A stretch of DNA of 64,000 nucleotides from contig WFYC01000034.1 in the NCBI GenBank assembly GCA_015490295.1, forward strand, positions 1 through 64,000, written 5' to 3'. This stretch comes from Hydrogenimonas sp. (lineage in GTDB: Bacteria; Campylobacterota; Campylobacteria; Campylobacterales; Hydrogenimonadaceae). Each line of letters begins with the position of its first letter. Positions within the stretch are counted from its first letter, which is position 1. The notes under the pieces were generated by a model that worked only from the letters and a program-made list of their open reading frames with translations, was not told the origin of the DNA and ran no database searches. Positions 43,066 to 53,691 of this stretch are shown piece by piece. The translations under genes were made by a program, and so were the position numbers.

Positions 43066-43683
43066 CTACAGCCCTTCGCACATAGTGAGCCAGAGCATCT
43101 CTACTTCGTCGTCTTCAAGATCGATTGTCGAGAGAGCCTCGAACGCCTCTCTTATCTTTTCTGTCCGAAACTTCGGTGCTATAACACAGTGAGGATGTGC
43201 GGGCAGAAAAGCCCTTATCAGTGAGCATCGATCGTCCAGCCCGCCGCCGCAGGCAAAGCAGTCGTCTGGCAGATGGAGCCGCCCTTCATGCCTCAATAGT
43301 TCCAGGTATGCCTCTACAGCGGCCCTTTTCGGGTTTTGAAGATGCCATATGGAGGCGTATCTCTCCAGCAGGTCGAAGTAAAAAGGGCCCGGCAAATCGA
43401 TATCTTTGAGATGTCTGTAGAGAAGAGTGACAAGGTTCTGCCATACTCTCATGCGGTCAAGATCGGCAAGCCAGGGGTGTCCAAGGTGGGTTATGTTGCG
43501 AAGTTTGGGCATGAACTGGACAGAGTCGTTCTCTACCTCGAAGTCTATCTTGTAGCCGGTTGTCACAATGGGGTGGCGAGCGCCGTAGAAGCGGTATAGG
43601 ATTCTGATTTTTTCTGTCGTCAGCAGAGATACCACGCAATCCTCGTTCTTCGCTTTCTTGACGTCCAGAATATATCCTTGCAC
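43066..43683 (-). CDS. recO: RecO-like recombination mediator, short epsilonproteobacterial form
   Basis: 205 aa, GTG start at 43683 after AAGGACGGG. N-terminal OB-like domain (MQGYILDVKKAKNEDCVVSLL, KIRILYRFYGARHPI) and a helical domain with a Cys pattern CFACGGGLDDRCS and HPHC that could hold zinc. RecO loads RecA with RecR; shorter than the 240-aa E. coli form, as usual in this phylum. Divergent from gltB. Confidence 0.82.
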   Translation of the reverse strand: MQGYILDVKKAKNEDCVVSLLTTEKIRILYRFYGARHPIVTTGYKIDFEVENDSVQFMPKLRNITHLGHPWLADLDRMRVWQNLVTLLYRHLKDIDLPGPFYFDLLERYASIWHLQNPKRAAVEAYLELLRHEGRLHLPDDCFACGGGLDDRCSLIRAFLPAHPHCVIAPKFRTEKIREAFEALSTIDLEDDEVEMLWLTMCEGL

Positions 43684-43785
43684 GTTGAAATCCCGTCCTT
43701 CAGGTAGTTGTAACCACTTTTTTTGTAAAATCGCTTAATTTTGGAATATTGTACCAAACAGAACTGCGATAGAAAAGGGTTTGGA

Positions 43786-46700
43786 ATGGATTTATTGACA
43801 GGTTTTAAAGATAACTGCGGATTCGGCCTGGTTGCCAATATAGATAACCGGCCCAGCCACGCACTGCTGGAAGATGCGATTCATGCACTCGAGAGAATGA
43901 TGCATCGCGGTGCGATCGCCGCGGACGGCAAGAGCGGGGACGGAAGCGGCCTGCTTCTTTCGATGCCGCGGAAGTTTATGGCGAAGATAGCCAAAAAAGA
44001 GGAGGTCGCCCTTCCAAAACAGTACGCGATCGCCCAGATATTCTACAAAAAGAGCGAGCATCTGAAGCTCTTTGAAGAGTACTGCACAAGGAACGATCTA
44101 CGGGTACTCTTTATGCGTGAAGTCCCTGTTAATACCGACGCTCTCGGCGAGCAGGCGCTGCAGACGCTTCCTTCTATGATGCAGGTTTTCGTCACTCCGA
44201 ACTCTTTGATGGCCACTAAGCGTTTCGAAGCGCTTATCTATCTTACACGCAGAGAGGTGGAAAACTCTCTGAAAGATGATCCCGATTTCTATATTCCAAG
44301 CTTTTCCGACCGTGTAATCAGCTACAAAGGGCTGGTTATGCCGACCCATATAAAAGAGTTCTACCCCGATCTGAACGACCCCGATTTCGAGATAAGCTTT
44401 TCGCTTTTTCACCAGCGCTTTTCCACCAACACGCTGCCCCAGTGGAGGCTGGCCCAGCCGTTCAGGATGATAGCCCACAACGGTGAGATTAATTCCGTGG
44501 AGGCCAACAGGTTCAACGTCATCGCCAAATGCGAATCGATACGTTCGGAAGTATTCAGCGACGAAGAGATGAAGAGGCTCCTTCCGCTTCTTCAGGAGGG
44601 TTCCAGCGACAGCGCCAGCCTCGACAACTTCTTCGAATTTCTGCGTATAAACGGAATGGATATATTCAAGGCCGTAAGGGCGGTCATTCCTGCACCATGG
44701 CAGAACGCTCCGCATATGGACGCCAACTTGAGAGCTTTCTACGAGTATATGAGTACATGTTTCGAAGCGTGGGACGGGCCTGCGGCGGTAAGCTATACCG
44801 ACGGCCGATATATAGGATGTGTACTCGACAGAAACGGGCTGAGGCCGGCAAAATATATCGTTACGAAGGATCGACGTCTGATAATCTCGAGCGAATATGG
44901 CGTAATTGACCTTGAAGACGACAACGTCATAGAGAGGGGAAGGCTGCAGTCTGGAGAGATGATCGGGCTCGATCTCAAATACGGGACGATCCTTAAAAAC
45001 GATCAGATCAACGAGTATCTCAAAAACGCCAACCCGTATGCCGAGTGGCTAAACGATCAGATGGTCTATCTCCAGGAGTATGTCGAGAAACCTTTCGACA
45101 ACCTTGAAAGATACAACCTCGACCAGATGATAGAGAAGCAGCGCTATTTCAATATCACTCAGGAGGTTATAGATCAGATCATCGAGCCTATGGTGAAAGA
45201 CGGCAAAGAGCCGACCGGCTCGATGGGTGACGATACACCGATGGCTGCGTTTTCGAACGTCCAGAGAAACTTTACCGACTTTTTCAAACAGAAGTTCGCA
45301 CAGGTTACAAACCCTCCGATCGACCCGATAAGAGAGAAGGTCGTCATGAGTATAAATACGGGGTTCGGTGAGATACACAATATTCTCGACGAAGATCCGG
45401 ACCACGCACAGCGGCTTAAAACCACATCCCCGATCCTCACTTTCGAAAAGTTCGAGGTTCTCAGAAGTTTCGGCGATGACAACCACCCCCGCTTCAAACC
45501 CTACTATAAAAACCGTACATACTCCACGGTTTACGAGGAGAATCTCAAAGGGAGTCTCGAAGATCTGGTCTACGACATCATAGAAGATGTAAAAAAAGAT
45601 GGTGTAAGGATCGTTATACTCGACGATAGAGGAGTCGATGAGAGTCACAAGACCATTCCGATGGTGATGGCGGTAGGGCGCCTCAACTACGCTCTTTTGG
45701 ATGAAGGGGTGAGGCATCTTGTAAGCATCGTAACCGTTACCGGCGAAGTCATAGACTCCCACTCTACCGCATGTCTGCTCGCATATGGAGCTTCGGCGGT
45801 CTATCCATATATGCTTTATGCCACCGTATACAGACTGCTCTCGAAAAAGTCTCTGACAGATTACGAGATGAGAAACGAATTCAAAAAGGTCCATGGTGCT
45901 CTAGGTGCCGGAATTTTGAAGATCATGTCGAAAATGGGAATCTCGACCGTGGCTTCATACCGCAACTCTGCACTTTTCGATGTTTTGGGGCTCTCTACGG
46001 AGATTGTGGAAGACTGCTTCAGAAACTCTCACGCACTCGTACCGGGACTCGGCTACAGCGATATCGAAGAGAGGATCGAGAAGTATCATAAAGATGCTTT
46101 CGAGCACGAGCATCTGCGCAAACTATTCCCGCTAAACATCGGCGGTTTCTACAAATATGTGGACAGAGGGGAGTACCACGACTTCGCGCCCAATACCATG
46201 AAGGCGATACGCCAGGCATCCATAACGGGGCGCCGTGAAGATTTCATGGAGCTCAAAAATATTGTCGAAAAGCGTGGCAAGAAGATGATTCGCGACTTCT
46301 TCGAGCTCAAAAGCGACCGCAAACCGATACCTGTAGAGAAGGTGGAGCCTGTAGAGTCGATATTCAAGCGGTTCGCGAGTGCGGCGATGAGTCTTGGCTC
46401 CATATCTCCCGAAGCGCACGAAAGCATAGCGGAAGCGATGAACCGCATAGGCGCCCAGTCCAACAGCGGCGAGGGGGGTGAAGACGCTTCGAGGTTCGGA
46501 ACCATCAAAAACTCAAAAATAAAGCAGATCGCGTCGGGTCGTTTTGGTGTGACCCCGGCCTATCTGCGCAGTGCCGAGGAGATTCAGATAAAGGTTGCGC
46601 AGGGAGCCAAACCCGGAGAGGGGGGACAGCTTCCGGGCCATAAGGTGACGGCTCTTATCGCGCGGCTTCGCCACACAATGCCGGGTGTTACCCTCATTTC

Positions 46701-48210
46701 TCCGCCGCCGCATCACGACATATACTCCATCGAGGATCTGGCCCAACTCATTTTCGACCTCAAACAGGTCAATCCGGATGCCGTTATCACGGTAAAGCTG
46801 GTATCTACTGCCGGGGTCGGAACGATTGCCGCCGGTGTCGCCAAAGCGTATGCGGACAAGATAATAATATCCGGCGGAGACGGCGGAACGGGAGCCGCCG
46901 CGCTGGGTTCCATCAAGTTCGCCGGAAATCCGTGGGAGCTTGGACTTTCAGAAGCGCACAACGCACTAAAGGCCAACCACCTCAGGCAGAATGTGCACCT
47001 TCAGACGGACGGAGGGCTCAAGACCGGTCTGGATATAGTGAAAGCGGCGCTTCTGGGCGCGGAGAGTTACGCATTCGGTACCGGTGCACTGGCGATGGTG
47101 GGCTGTAAGATGCTGCGAATCTGCCACCTTAACCGCTGCAGCGTAGGTATCGCGACACAAGAACCGGTACTTAGAGAGCACTATGAGGGTAACGTAGAGA
47201 GGCTCGTGAACTACTTTACGCTTCTGGCCGAGGATGTACGTGAGATAATGGCCTCTTTGGGGTACGAGAGGTTGGAAGATATAATCGGAAGGAGCGATCT
47301 GCTTCAGGTGATCGACGACGACTTTGCCGCCAAGTTCGACTTCAGCTCCATACTGATGCGTCTTGACGGGCCGGATACCTGCCAGGTAGAGTCCAATGAG
47401 CCGTTTGATAAAAACGAATTTGAAAATGATCTTCTCAAAGAGATATCGCCGGCGATTCAGAATCCTAAAAACAGGGTCGTCGTAAAGCGTGAAATATGCA
47501 ATCTCAACAGAAGTTTCGGTGCGAGAATAAGTGGAGAGATAGCTAAATATTACGGTGATGCAGGACTTCCTGAAGATACAATCGACATTCGCCTCAAAGG
47601 GATAACGGGACAGTCGCTTGGAGCATTCCTGATCGAAGGTGTGAGCCTGCGTGTGGATGGCGTAGCCAACGACTATGTCGGTAAAGGTATGAACGGAGGA
47701 AAGATCATAGTCTCTCCGAGGACACAGGGCATGCAGTTCTCCGCCGCCGGAAACACATGCCTCTACGGCGCTACCGGCGGCAAACTGTTCGTCGCGGGAA
47801 GCGTTGGTGAGAGATTCGCCGTAAGGAACTCCGGTGCGCTTGCGGTCGTGGAGGGAACCGGAGATCACGCCTGCGAATATATGACCGGCGGAGTCGTCGT
47901 GATACTCGGCAGCACCGGTGTCAACTTCGGTGCGGGCATGACCGGGGGACTGGCATTCGTATACGATACCGAACACACTTTCGTAGAGAACATAAACCAG
48001 GAGCTGGTAGAGGCGCACAGGATAGATACCGACGATACCGACGAGGCGCGCCACTATCTGAAGAAGCTTCTCAAGGAGTACTACAACGAAACGGGAAGTG
48101 AAAAGGCCAGGAAGATACTCGATAGTTTCCGAATGGAGATACGCAACTTCTGGATGGTCAGACCCAAAGAGTTGCGGAAAGTACCGTTGAATCTGGATGA
48201 GGGAGAGTAA
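43786..48210 (+). CDS. gltB: glutamate synthase (NADPH) large subunit
   Basis: 1474 aa. Start set at 43786 so that the catalytic Cys11 (DNCGFGLV) follows a 10-residue propeptide; a frame 15 codons longer has no family support. Domains: N-terminal class-II amidotransferase (about 11-400), central region, FMN-binding synthase domain (about 780-1180; GEGGEDASRFG, GQLPGHKV, ISGGDGGTGAA) with 3Fe-4S cysteines CKMLRICHLNRC, and the C-terminal GXGXG beta-helix (GKGMNGGKIIV, GATGGKLFVAG). Converts glutamine and 2-oxoglutarate to two glutamates. Followed by gltD. Confidence 0.97.
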   Translation: MDLLTGFKDNCGFGLVANIDNRPSHALLEDAIHALERMMHRGAIAADGKSGDGSGLLLSMPRKFMAKIAKKEEVALPKQYAIAQIFYKKSEHLKLFEEYCTRNDLRVLFMREVPVNTDALGEQALQTLPSMMQVFVTPNSLMATKRFEALIYLTRREVENSLKDDPDFYIPSFSDRVISYKGLVMPTHIKEFYPDLNDPDFEISFSLFHQRFSTNTLPQWRLAQPFRMIAHNGEINSVEANRFNVIAKCESIRSEVFSDEEMKRLLPLLQEGSSDSASLDNFFEFLRINGMDIFKAVRAVIPAPWQNAPHMDANLRAFYEYMSTCFEAWDGPAAVSYTDGRYIGCVLDRNGLRPAKYIVTKDRRLIISSEYGVIDLEDDNVIERGRLQSGEMIGLDLKYGTILKNDQINEYLKNANPYAEWLNDQMVYLQEYVEKPFDNLERYNLDQMIEKQRYFNITQEVIDQIIEPMVKDGKEPTGSMGDDTPMAAFSNVQRNFTDFFKQKFAQVTNPPIDPIREKVVMSINTGFGEIHNILDEDPDHAQRLKTTSPILTFEKFEVLRSFGDDNHPRFKPYYKNRTYSTVYEENLKGSLEDLVYDIIEDVKKDGVRIVILDDRGVDESHKTIPMVMAVGRLNYALLDEGVRHLVSIVTVTGEVIDSHSTACLLAYGASAVYPYMLYATVYRLLSKKSLTDYEMRNEFKKVHGALGAGILKIMSKMGISTVASYRNSALFDVLGLSTEIVEDCFRNSHALVPGLGYSDIEERIEKYHKDAFEHEHLRKLFPLNIGGFYKYVDRGEYHDFAPNTMKAIRQASITGRREDFMELKNIVEKRGKKMIRDFFELKSDRKPIPVEKVEPVESIFKRFASAAMSLGSISPEAHESIAEAMNRIGAQSNSGEGGEDASRFGTIKNSKIKQIASGRFGVTPAYLRSAEEIQIKVAQGAKPGEGGQLPGHKVTALIARLRHTMPGVTLISPPPHHDIYSIEDLAQLIFDLKQVNPDAVITVKLVSTAGVGTIAAGVAKAYADKIIISGGDGGTGAAALGSIKFAGNPWELGLSEAHNALKANHLRQNVHLQTDGGLKTGLDIVKAALLGAESYAFGTGALAMVGCKMLRICHLNRCSVGIATQEPVLREHYEGNVERLVNYFTLLAEDVREIMASLGYERLEDIIGRSDLLQVIDDDFAAKFDFSSILMRLDGPDTCQVESNEPFDKNEFENDLLKEISPAIQNPKNRVVVKREICNLNRSFGARISGEIAKYYGDAGLPEDTIDIRLKGITGQSLGAFLIEGVSLRVDGVANDYVGKGMNGGKIIVSPRTQGMQFSAAGNTCLYGATGGKLFVAGSVGERFAVRNSGALAVVEGTGDHACEYMTGGVVVILGSTGVNFGAGMTGGLAFVYDTEHTFVENINQELVEAHRIDTDDTDEARHYLKKLLKEYYNETGSEKARKILDSFRMEIRNFWMVRPKELRKVPLNLDEGE

Positions 48211-48211
48211 G

Positions 48212-49594
48212 ATGCAGAATTTTATTTTTGTCGAGAGAATCGACCCGAAAAAACGCAACGTCGTAGAGCGCATAAAGGATTTTCGGGAGATTTATGAGAT
48301 ATACAACCCAAGTGAAGCATCTTCTCAGTCGGAGCGCTGCATACAGTGCGGTGATCCATACTGTCTAAACAAGTGCCCTCTGCACAACTTCATTCCACAC
48401 TGGTTGAAAGCGGTGGCGGACAAAGATCTGGAGCTGGCGTTCAACCTTTCGAACGAGCCCTCTCCGTTTCCGGAGATAATGGGGCGCATATGTCCACACG
48501 ACAGGCTTTGCGAAGGTGACTGTACACTAAATGACGGATATGGCGCCGTCACTATAGGCCCTATCGAAACGTTTATAAGCGAAACAGGTTTTAAAGCGGG
48601 TCTGACTCCGAAGTTCGCCGAAGAGAAGGTAGGTAAAAAGGTGGCTGTCATAGGCTCCGGTCCGGCCGGTCTCTCTGCGGCCACCTTCCTGCTTCGTGCC
48701 GGAATCGATGTGGAGATCTTCGAGCGTGCGGATCGACCGGGCGGTCTTTTGACATACGGAATCCCCGGATTCAAACTCGACAAAAGCGTACTTTTCAGGC
48801 GTGTCAAGTGGATGGAAGAGGCTGGTTTGAAGATCCACTACAACGTAGAGGTCGGAAAAGATATGCCTTTTGACAGGCTTACAGAGAATTTCGATGCCGT
48901 TTTCATCGGCATAGGGGCCACAAAACAGCGGAAAGCGGGCATACCGAACGACAATGCCGAAGGGTGTATGCTTGCTATGGATCTTCTGGTGAACATCCAG
49001 AAGAAGAATTTCGGCGATCCCTATGACAAACGCGTGGAGGTCAAAGATAAAAGAGTGGTAGTCATCGGCGGAGGAGATACTGCGATGGACTGTGTACGCA
49101 CCTCACTTCGTGAAGGAGCCAGAAGCGTACAGTGTCTATATAGGCGGGATGCAAGAAACATGCCCGGATCGCGAAAAGAGTACAATAATGCCAAAGAGGA
49201 GGGTGTGGAGTTCATATTCAACGCCTCTCCGAAGCAGGTCATCGTCAACGACGAGGGCCGCGTCGTAGGTATAGAGATGCTAAAAACAGCTCTCGGCGAG
49301 CCTGACGAGAGCGGTAGACAGAGACTGAAAGAGATAGAGGGAAGCGAATTCAGGGTCGATGCGGATGTCATAATATTCGCTCTGGGTTTTTCACCTGTTC
49401 CGTACGAGTTCCTTTCGGCGAACGGAATAGAGACCAACGAGTGGGGCGGCATCGTCATAGACGAAAACTTCGAAACGACAACCAAAGGGGTCTATGCCGG
49501 AGGCGACTGCCAAAGAGGTGCCGACCTTGTCGTAACGGCTGTATATGACGGGCGCGAGGCGGCGAAAGCGATCATAAAGAGACTTCTGGATTAG
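48212..49594 (+). CDS. gltD: glutamate synthase small subunit
   Basis: 460 aa. Start at 48212 one base after the gltB stop. N-terminal CIQCGDPYCLNKCPLHNFIPHW (4Fe-4S cysteines) and ICPHDRLCEGDC, then two dinucleotide-binding folds (VAVIGSGPAGLSAATFLL for FAD, VVVIGGGDTAMDC for NADPH). Passes electrons from NADPH to GltB. Normal length. Confidence 0.97.
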   Translation: MQNFIFVERIDPKKRNVVERIKDFREIYEIYNPSEASSQSERCIQCGDPYCLNKCPLHNFIPHWLKAVADKDLELAFNLSNEPSPFPEIMGRICPHDRLCEGDCTLNDGYGAVTIGPIETFISETGFKAGLTPKFAEEKVGKKVAVIGSGPAGLSAATFLLRAGIDVEIFERADRPGGLLTYGIPGFKLDKSVLFRRVKWMEEAGLKIHYNVEVGKDMPFDRLTENFDAVFIGIGATKQRKAGIPNDNAEGCMLAMDLLVNIQKKNFGDPYDKRVEVKDKRVVVIGGGDTAMDCVRTSLREGARSVQCLYRRDARNMPGSRKEYNNAKEEGVEFIFNASPKQVIVNDEGRVVGIEMLKTALGEPDESGRQRLKEIEGSEFRVDADVIIFALGFSPVPYEFLSANGIETNEWGGIVIDENFETTTKGVYAGGDCQRGADLVVTAVYDGREAAKAIIKRLLD

Positions 49595-49596
49595 CG

Positions 49597-50316
49597 TTGA
49601 CACCTTTTGTCGAGGCGGCAGCGAAGGCCGCCGAAGAGATTTCAGGCCGCTTGCTTGAAGGGTGGCGGCCGCAATATGCGAGACATTTCGACATAGGGGC
49701 TGGAGGCGACCGGACTGCCGGTATAGACCGGATGGCCGAGTCGATCTATGTCGAAGCTCTCGGCTCTTTCGGTACCATCGATTCGGAAGAGTCTGGTATA
49801 ATCGGTTCAGGAGATGCCAAAATTGTGCTCGATCCTATCGACGGAAGCGACAACGCTCTATCCGGCCTGCCATATTTCGGGTCCTCCATAGCTCTCGAGC
49901 GTAACGGCAGGGTTGAAGAGGCTGTCATCGTGAACCTCGCCAACGGCGATCTCTTTTACAGGAGCGGCGGGCAGTTGATGACGGGAAAGATATCGGGTGG
50001 TGAGTTCACTCCCGTCACGATACGTGAAGATTCGACTGTCGGGGTTTTTGAAAAGGCGTATGCATATTCCGCTCTTGCCGAGCGTCTGCATGAGCGAAAG
50101 ATGAAGTTCCGCTCTCCGGGAGCGGTCGCTCTCTCGCTCGCCTATGCCCACTATGTCGAATTCGTTATCTTCGCAGGTCCGAGGCGCCGCTACGATTTCG
50201 CCGCTGCGCTTTGGATGTGTGAAGAGCTTAATATCATAGAGACAGAGAGCCTGCTGATAGTTGCAAAAGATAGAGAGAAAGCCGAGCTTTTGCATCGTCT
50301 GACACTGCAAGATTAA
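49597..50316 (+). CDS. inositol-monophosphatase-fold phosphatase
   Basis: 239 aa, TTG start 2 nt after gltD. IMPase-family motifs: GIDRMAESIYVEALG, DSEESGIIG (first metal site) and LDPIDGSDNALSG (second). The last WDxAA motif is reduced to YDFAAALWM, and the metal-binding Glu-Glu before it is complete. Homologues act on inositol phosphate, PAP or fructose-1,6-bisphosphate; I cannot tell which. Runs in the gltBD-accD operon. Confidence 0.85.
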   Translation: MTPFVEAAAKAAEEISGRLLEGWRPQYARHFDIGAGGDRTAGIDRMAESIYVEALGSFGTIDSEESGIIGSGDAKIVLDPIDGSDNALSGLPYFGSSIALERNGRVEEAVIVNLANGDLFYRSGGQLMTGKISGGEFTPVTIREDSTVGVFEKAYAYSALAERLHERKMKFRSPGAVALSLAYAHYVEFVIFAGPRRRYDFAAALWMCEELNIIETESLLIVAKDREKAELLHRLTLQD

Positions 50317-50325
50317 GGATAGAGA

Positions 50326-51177
50326 ATGAATTTCGGAAACATTTTCAAGAGTATTCGCAAAGAGCACCCGAAACCGGCAGAGGCGCCGGCCCACTGGATA
50401 AAGTGTCCCAAGTGCAACGCGCTGATGTACTACAAAGAGATTGAAGCGAATCATCATGTCTGCCCGAAGTGCGGATACCATATGCGGCTCTCTGCGGACC
50501 AGCGTATAAAACTACTGGCTGACGAGGGGAGCTTCACGGAACATGACAGCGGACTCGAACCGGTAGATCCCCTTAAGTTCGTAGACAAGAAGAGTTACAA
50601 AAAGAGGCTCGAAGAGGCAAAAAAGAAGACGGGCCGTACATCATCCGTAGTGAGCGGTTCGTGCACTATCGATTCGGAACCGGTCGAGCTCGTAGTATTC
50701 GATTTTGCCTTTATGGGGGGAAGTCTCGGTTCGGTAGAGGGTGAGAAGATTGTCAGGGCGGTGAACAGGGCACTCGAAAAGCGGTGCGGAGTCGTCATAG
50801 TCAGTGCCAGTGGCGGCGCGCGTATGCAGGAGAGTACCTACTCTCTTATGCAGATGGCCAAAACCAGTGCGGCCCTGGCAAAGCTCGATGAGGCTGGACT
50901 CCCTTTTATATCGATTCTGACTGACCCTACGATGGGGGGAGTGAGCGCCTCTTTCGCGATGCTCGGAGATATAATAGTGGCCGAACCGGATGCTCTGATA
51001 GGCTTTGCGGGACAGCGCGTGATCAAGCAGACGATAGGCGCAGACCTGCCGGAGGGCTTTCAGCGATCCGAGTTTCTGCTCGAACATGGACTTATAGACA
51101 AGGTGGTTCCCAGGCGCAAGCTCAAAGAGAGTGTCGCTATATTGCTCAAGCTCTTCAACAATAAAGGGAGAGAGTGA
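50326..51177 (+). CDS. accD: acetyl-CoA carboxylase carboxyltransferase beta subunit
   Basis: 283 aa. N-terminal zinc ribbon with Cys27, Cys30, Cys46 and Cys49 ([21 protein letters not shown]), then the carboxyltransferase fold with [26 protein letters not shown] and [14 protein letters not shown]. Makes malonyl-CoA with AccA, BirA-modified AccB and AccC. Normal length. Confidence 0.97.
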   Translation: MNFGNIFKSIRKEHPKPAEAPAHWIKCPKCNALMYYKEIEANHHVCPKCGYHMRLSADQRIKLLADEGSFTEHDSGLEPVDPLKFVDKKSYKKRLEEAKKKTGRTSSVVSGSCTIDSEPVELVVFDFAFMGGSLGSVEGEKIVRAVNRALEKRCGVVIVSASGGARMQESTYSLMQMAKTSAALAKLDEAGLPFISILTDPTMGGVSASFAMLGDIIVAEPDALIGFAGQRVIKQTIGADLPEGFQRSEFLLEHGLIDKVVPRRKLKESVAILLKLFNNKGRE

Positions 51178-51740
51178 AGCTCTACGCTCTTCTGGATGAA
51201 GAGTCCATGATCCGCTACGGGTGGAGTCTGGAGCGTTTCGTGCGTCGCGCATCCGCGCTCGGTGCCGAGATAATTCAGTACAGAAACAAGAGCGGCGACA
51301 TGGAGCTTGCGGCAAGCAGGCTCGAAGAGCTCGTTTCGAGGTTTTCAGGAAGAGTAATGGTCAACGACTATGTCGAGCTCGCCCGTATGTGCGGCGGTGT
51401 GCATGTGGGTCAGGAGGATCTGTCGTGCTATGGAGAGACCCCTCGGGAGGCGGTAGAGAAGATCCGTACAATGCTTGGCGATAGCGGATGGATAGGGGTT
51501 TCTACCCATAACGAGACGGAGATATCGGAGGCCAACACCCTCGAAATTGACTACATAGGGCTCGGTGCCTGCAGGAGTACCGGTACAAAGAGCGATGCGA
51601 ACGTTTTGGGAATAGAGAGGGTCTCCGCCCTGGCTTCGCTATCTACACATCCTGTAGCTGCCATAGGCGGTGTCAGACTCGACGATGCGATTCCGAATAT
51701 AACTTATCATGTAATCGGAAGCGGACTCTATGAAGATTAA
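51174..51740 (+). CDS. thiamine phosphate synthase-like protein
   Basis: 188 aa, GTG start overlapping the accD stop. ThiE/TenI barrel: [42 protein letters not shown], and [10 protein letters not shown] (phosphate-loop region usually GPxxxTxTK). It is shorter than usual (about 210) and its C-terminal glycine motif AIGGV is present. ThiE activity is likely; a TenI-type regulatory role cannot be excluded. Confidence 0.8.
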   Translation: MKLYALLDEESMIRYGWSLERFVRRASALGAEIIQYRNKSGDMELAASRLEELVSRFSGRVMVNDYVELARMCGGVHVGQEDLSCYGETPREAVEKIRTMLGDSGWIGVSTHNETEISEANTLEIDYIGLGACRSTGTKSDANVLGIERVSALASLSTHPVAAIGGVRLDDAIPNITYHVIGSGLYED

Positions 51741-52185
51741 CGTGGCGGCCATCGCGAAGCCGGAGAGAGACGCCTACGCTCAAATATGCGATCGTTTCGC
51801 GAAGATGTCCGGCAGGTACGCTTCCGTAGTCTCAAACGATATTTTCAGTTCGAAAGTAACCCGTGCCCAGGAGAGCGGCGCCCTACAGGCGAAAAAACTC
51901 TACTCCCAGCTTTTTGAACCGTGGATGAGAGGGTACAAGATAGCTCTAGATCCAGCCGGCAGGAGGGTCGATACGGAAAAGTTCTGCCGCCTTCTTGAAG
52001 ATAGGAGTGAAGTCACCTTTTTTTTGGGGGGAGCCTATGGCCACGGAAGCGATTTCCTGAAGCGCTGCGACGAGGTGATCTCTCTCTCCGAACTGACTAT
52101 GAGCCACAAGGTTGCGAAAGTGGTCCTGTTCGAACAGATATACCGTGCACTTACGATTTTACACAAACATCCTTATCATAAATAG
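51730..52185 (+). CDS. rlmH: 23S rRNA pseudouridine1915 N3-methyltransferase RlmH
   Basis: 151 aa SPOUT methyltransferase that modifies pseudouridine 1915 of 23S rRNA. FFLGGAYGHGSDFLKRCDEVISLSELTMSHKVAKVVLFEQIYRA in pieces is the conserved SAM-binding C-terminus. Normal length. Overlaps the preceding gene by 11 nt. Confidence 0.95.
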   Translation: MKINVAAIAKPERDAYAQICDRFAKMSGRYASVVSNDIFSSKVTRAQESGALQAKKLYSQLFEPWMRGYKIALDPAGRRVDTEKFCRLLEDRSEVTFFLGGAYGHGSDFLKRCDEVISLSELTMSHKVAKVVLFEQIYRALTILHKHPYHK

Positions 52186-52292
52186 ATAGATGTCGATATT
52201 TGCAGGAATATGAATAATATTGAGATTACTCTGATTTTGTAATTTAAGGGTATTTCGATAGAATTCAATAATTTTTATGTAAGGAGCAGGTA

Positions 52293-52649
52293 TTGAGAGA
52301 CAACGATATCGAGTATTTTAAACAGATGCTTGAAACAAGACGCGAGCAGATATTGAAAAATATCATGGGAAGCTCGAAAGAGCTTGATGAACTGCACCAG
52401 AATCATGAAGTGATGGATGAAGGAGATTTTGCATCCGTCTCTACGGACAATATGATCAATGAAGAGATTCTGTCGTCTCAGCAAAGAGAGTTGAATGAGA
52501 TCGACGAAGCGCTCGCCAAAATAAGAGACGGATCATACGGAATCTGTGAAATGTGCGAGGAGCCGATAGGTATGCAGCGTCTCAAAGTCAAACCTTTCGC
52601 GAAATATTGTATTACCTGCAGGCAGATCGCCGAAAAGAGCCCAGCATAA
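52293..52649 (+). CDS. dksA: DksA-type zinc-finger transcription factor
   Basis: 118 aa, TTG start after AAGGAGCAGG. Coiled-coil hairpin (about 10-70) then zinc finger CEMCEEPIGMQRLKVKPFAKYCITC. The hairpin tip reads DEGDFASVS (canonical DxxDxA; the first Asp is at MDEGDFAS). DksA binds RNA polymerase with ppGpp to control stringent-response promoters. Its own promoter is probably in the 107-bp AT-rich gap before it. Confidence 0.93.
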   Translation: MRDNDIEYFKQMLETRREQILKNIMGSSKELDELHQNHEVMDEGDFASVSTDNMINEEILSSQQRELNEIDEALAKIRDGSYGICEMCEEPIGMQRLKVKPFAKYCITCRQIAEKSPA

Positions 52650-52664
52650 TCAGGAGGGTTTCCA

Positions 52665-53684
52665 ATGCATTTTAAACGTTACACTCTGGCTTCGATACTA
52701 CTGATCGCCGCTACAGGCGGTTATGTCTACTATATGATCACAAAAGACACCTATACGATCGAACTGCTGGGTGTCAACGTAACTCTTCCTATTGCCGTCT
52801 GGATTGTGGTGCCTATGGTTGCTCTATACCTGGCGTCGCTTTTTCATATGCTCTATTACGGCTTCAAAGGGTATTTGCAAAAACGACGAATCGAGCGGGA
52901 TATCGCAAAACTTTCCGATGCTCTTTACTGGGATATCCTTAAATCTCCAAGGCAGCACGCCTATGACGACAAAGAGATAAGAAAAATCGGCGTTGTTCTA
53001 GATCAGGGGTTCGACGATCTTACCGGTGTCGACAAGAGCAAGTGCGATGAACGGGTGAAGGATGCCCTGGAGATGGTCGAGGCGATAGGTCGGGGTGAAT
53101 CTGTCGATATGAAAAAGGTCTCTCTGGATAAAACGAACCCCTATGTCGTGAAGAACTGGCTAAACTTTCTCGATTCCGAGCCGGAGCGCGCCGAAGAGAT
53201 TCTGCGAAAGGCTGAAGCGTACGACGAGTCGGTTGTTCATGCCGCTATGAAGAGATTTGTAGAAAACGCTTCCCAGCAGCAGATCGAGAAGTACAAAGAG
53301 AAGGTCGATATAGATATAGTGATCCACCTTCTTGACTCCATGCAGAGTGGAGGCGATGAGAAGCCGCGAATAGCTCTCGACTTCATAGATAGTCTGCTCG
53401 AATCGCTTAAGCCGTCGGAAAAGGATTACCTGCAGATTGCGCAAAGACTCTCCAAGCTCTATACACCCGATGAGGTTCTGAGATTTTTTGAAAAGGTTGT
53501 CGCTCGTGACGATAAGGCGTTCAAAGCGTATATTTTTGTTCTGATCGAATTTGAGATGCTCGATAAAGCCAATGAACTGCTTCAGGATACCGCACGCGGG
53601 GAGTACCTCGATTTCAAAGCCTTCCTCGATCTTAGAAAAGCGGGCAAGCACTACCCTATGAATCTACTTCTGCCGAGGTGCTGA
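52665..53684 (+). CDS. conserved-type membrane protein with cytoplasmic helical domain
   Basis: 339 aa, ATG after AGGAGGG. Two helices at about 8-26 and 38-65 with a short loop, then a long, charged, all-helical domain (about 80-335) with repeat-like segments (SEPERAEEILRKAEAYDES, NASQQQIEKYKEK) that look TPR-like but are not canonical. No family recognised. 15 nt after dksA and 7 nt before dus, so part of the operon. Confidence 0.78.
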   Translation: MHFKRYTLASILLIAATGGYVYYMITKDTYTIELLGVNVTLPIAVWIVVPMVALYLASLFHMLYYGFKGYLQKRRIERDIAKLSDALYWDILKSPRQHAYDDKEIRKIGVVLDQGFDDLTGVDKSKCDERVKDALEMVEAIGRGESVDMKKVSLDKTNPYVVKNWLNFLDSEPERAEEILRKAEAYDESVVHAAMKRFVENASQQQIEKYKEKVDIDIVIHLLDSMQSGGDEKPRIALDFIDSLLESLKPSEKDYLQIAQRLSKLYTPDEVLRFFEKVVARDDKAFKAYIFVLIEFEMLDKANELLQDTARGEYLDFKAFLDLRKAGKHYPMNLLLPRC

Positions 53685-53691
53685 TATACGG

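Noticed and set aside
46966-48273. 435-codon open frame antisense to gltB
   Set aside because: No recognisable domain and full overlap with the conserved gltB C-terminal beta-helix.
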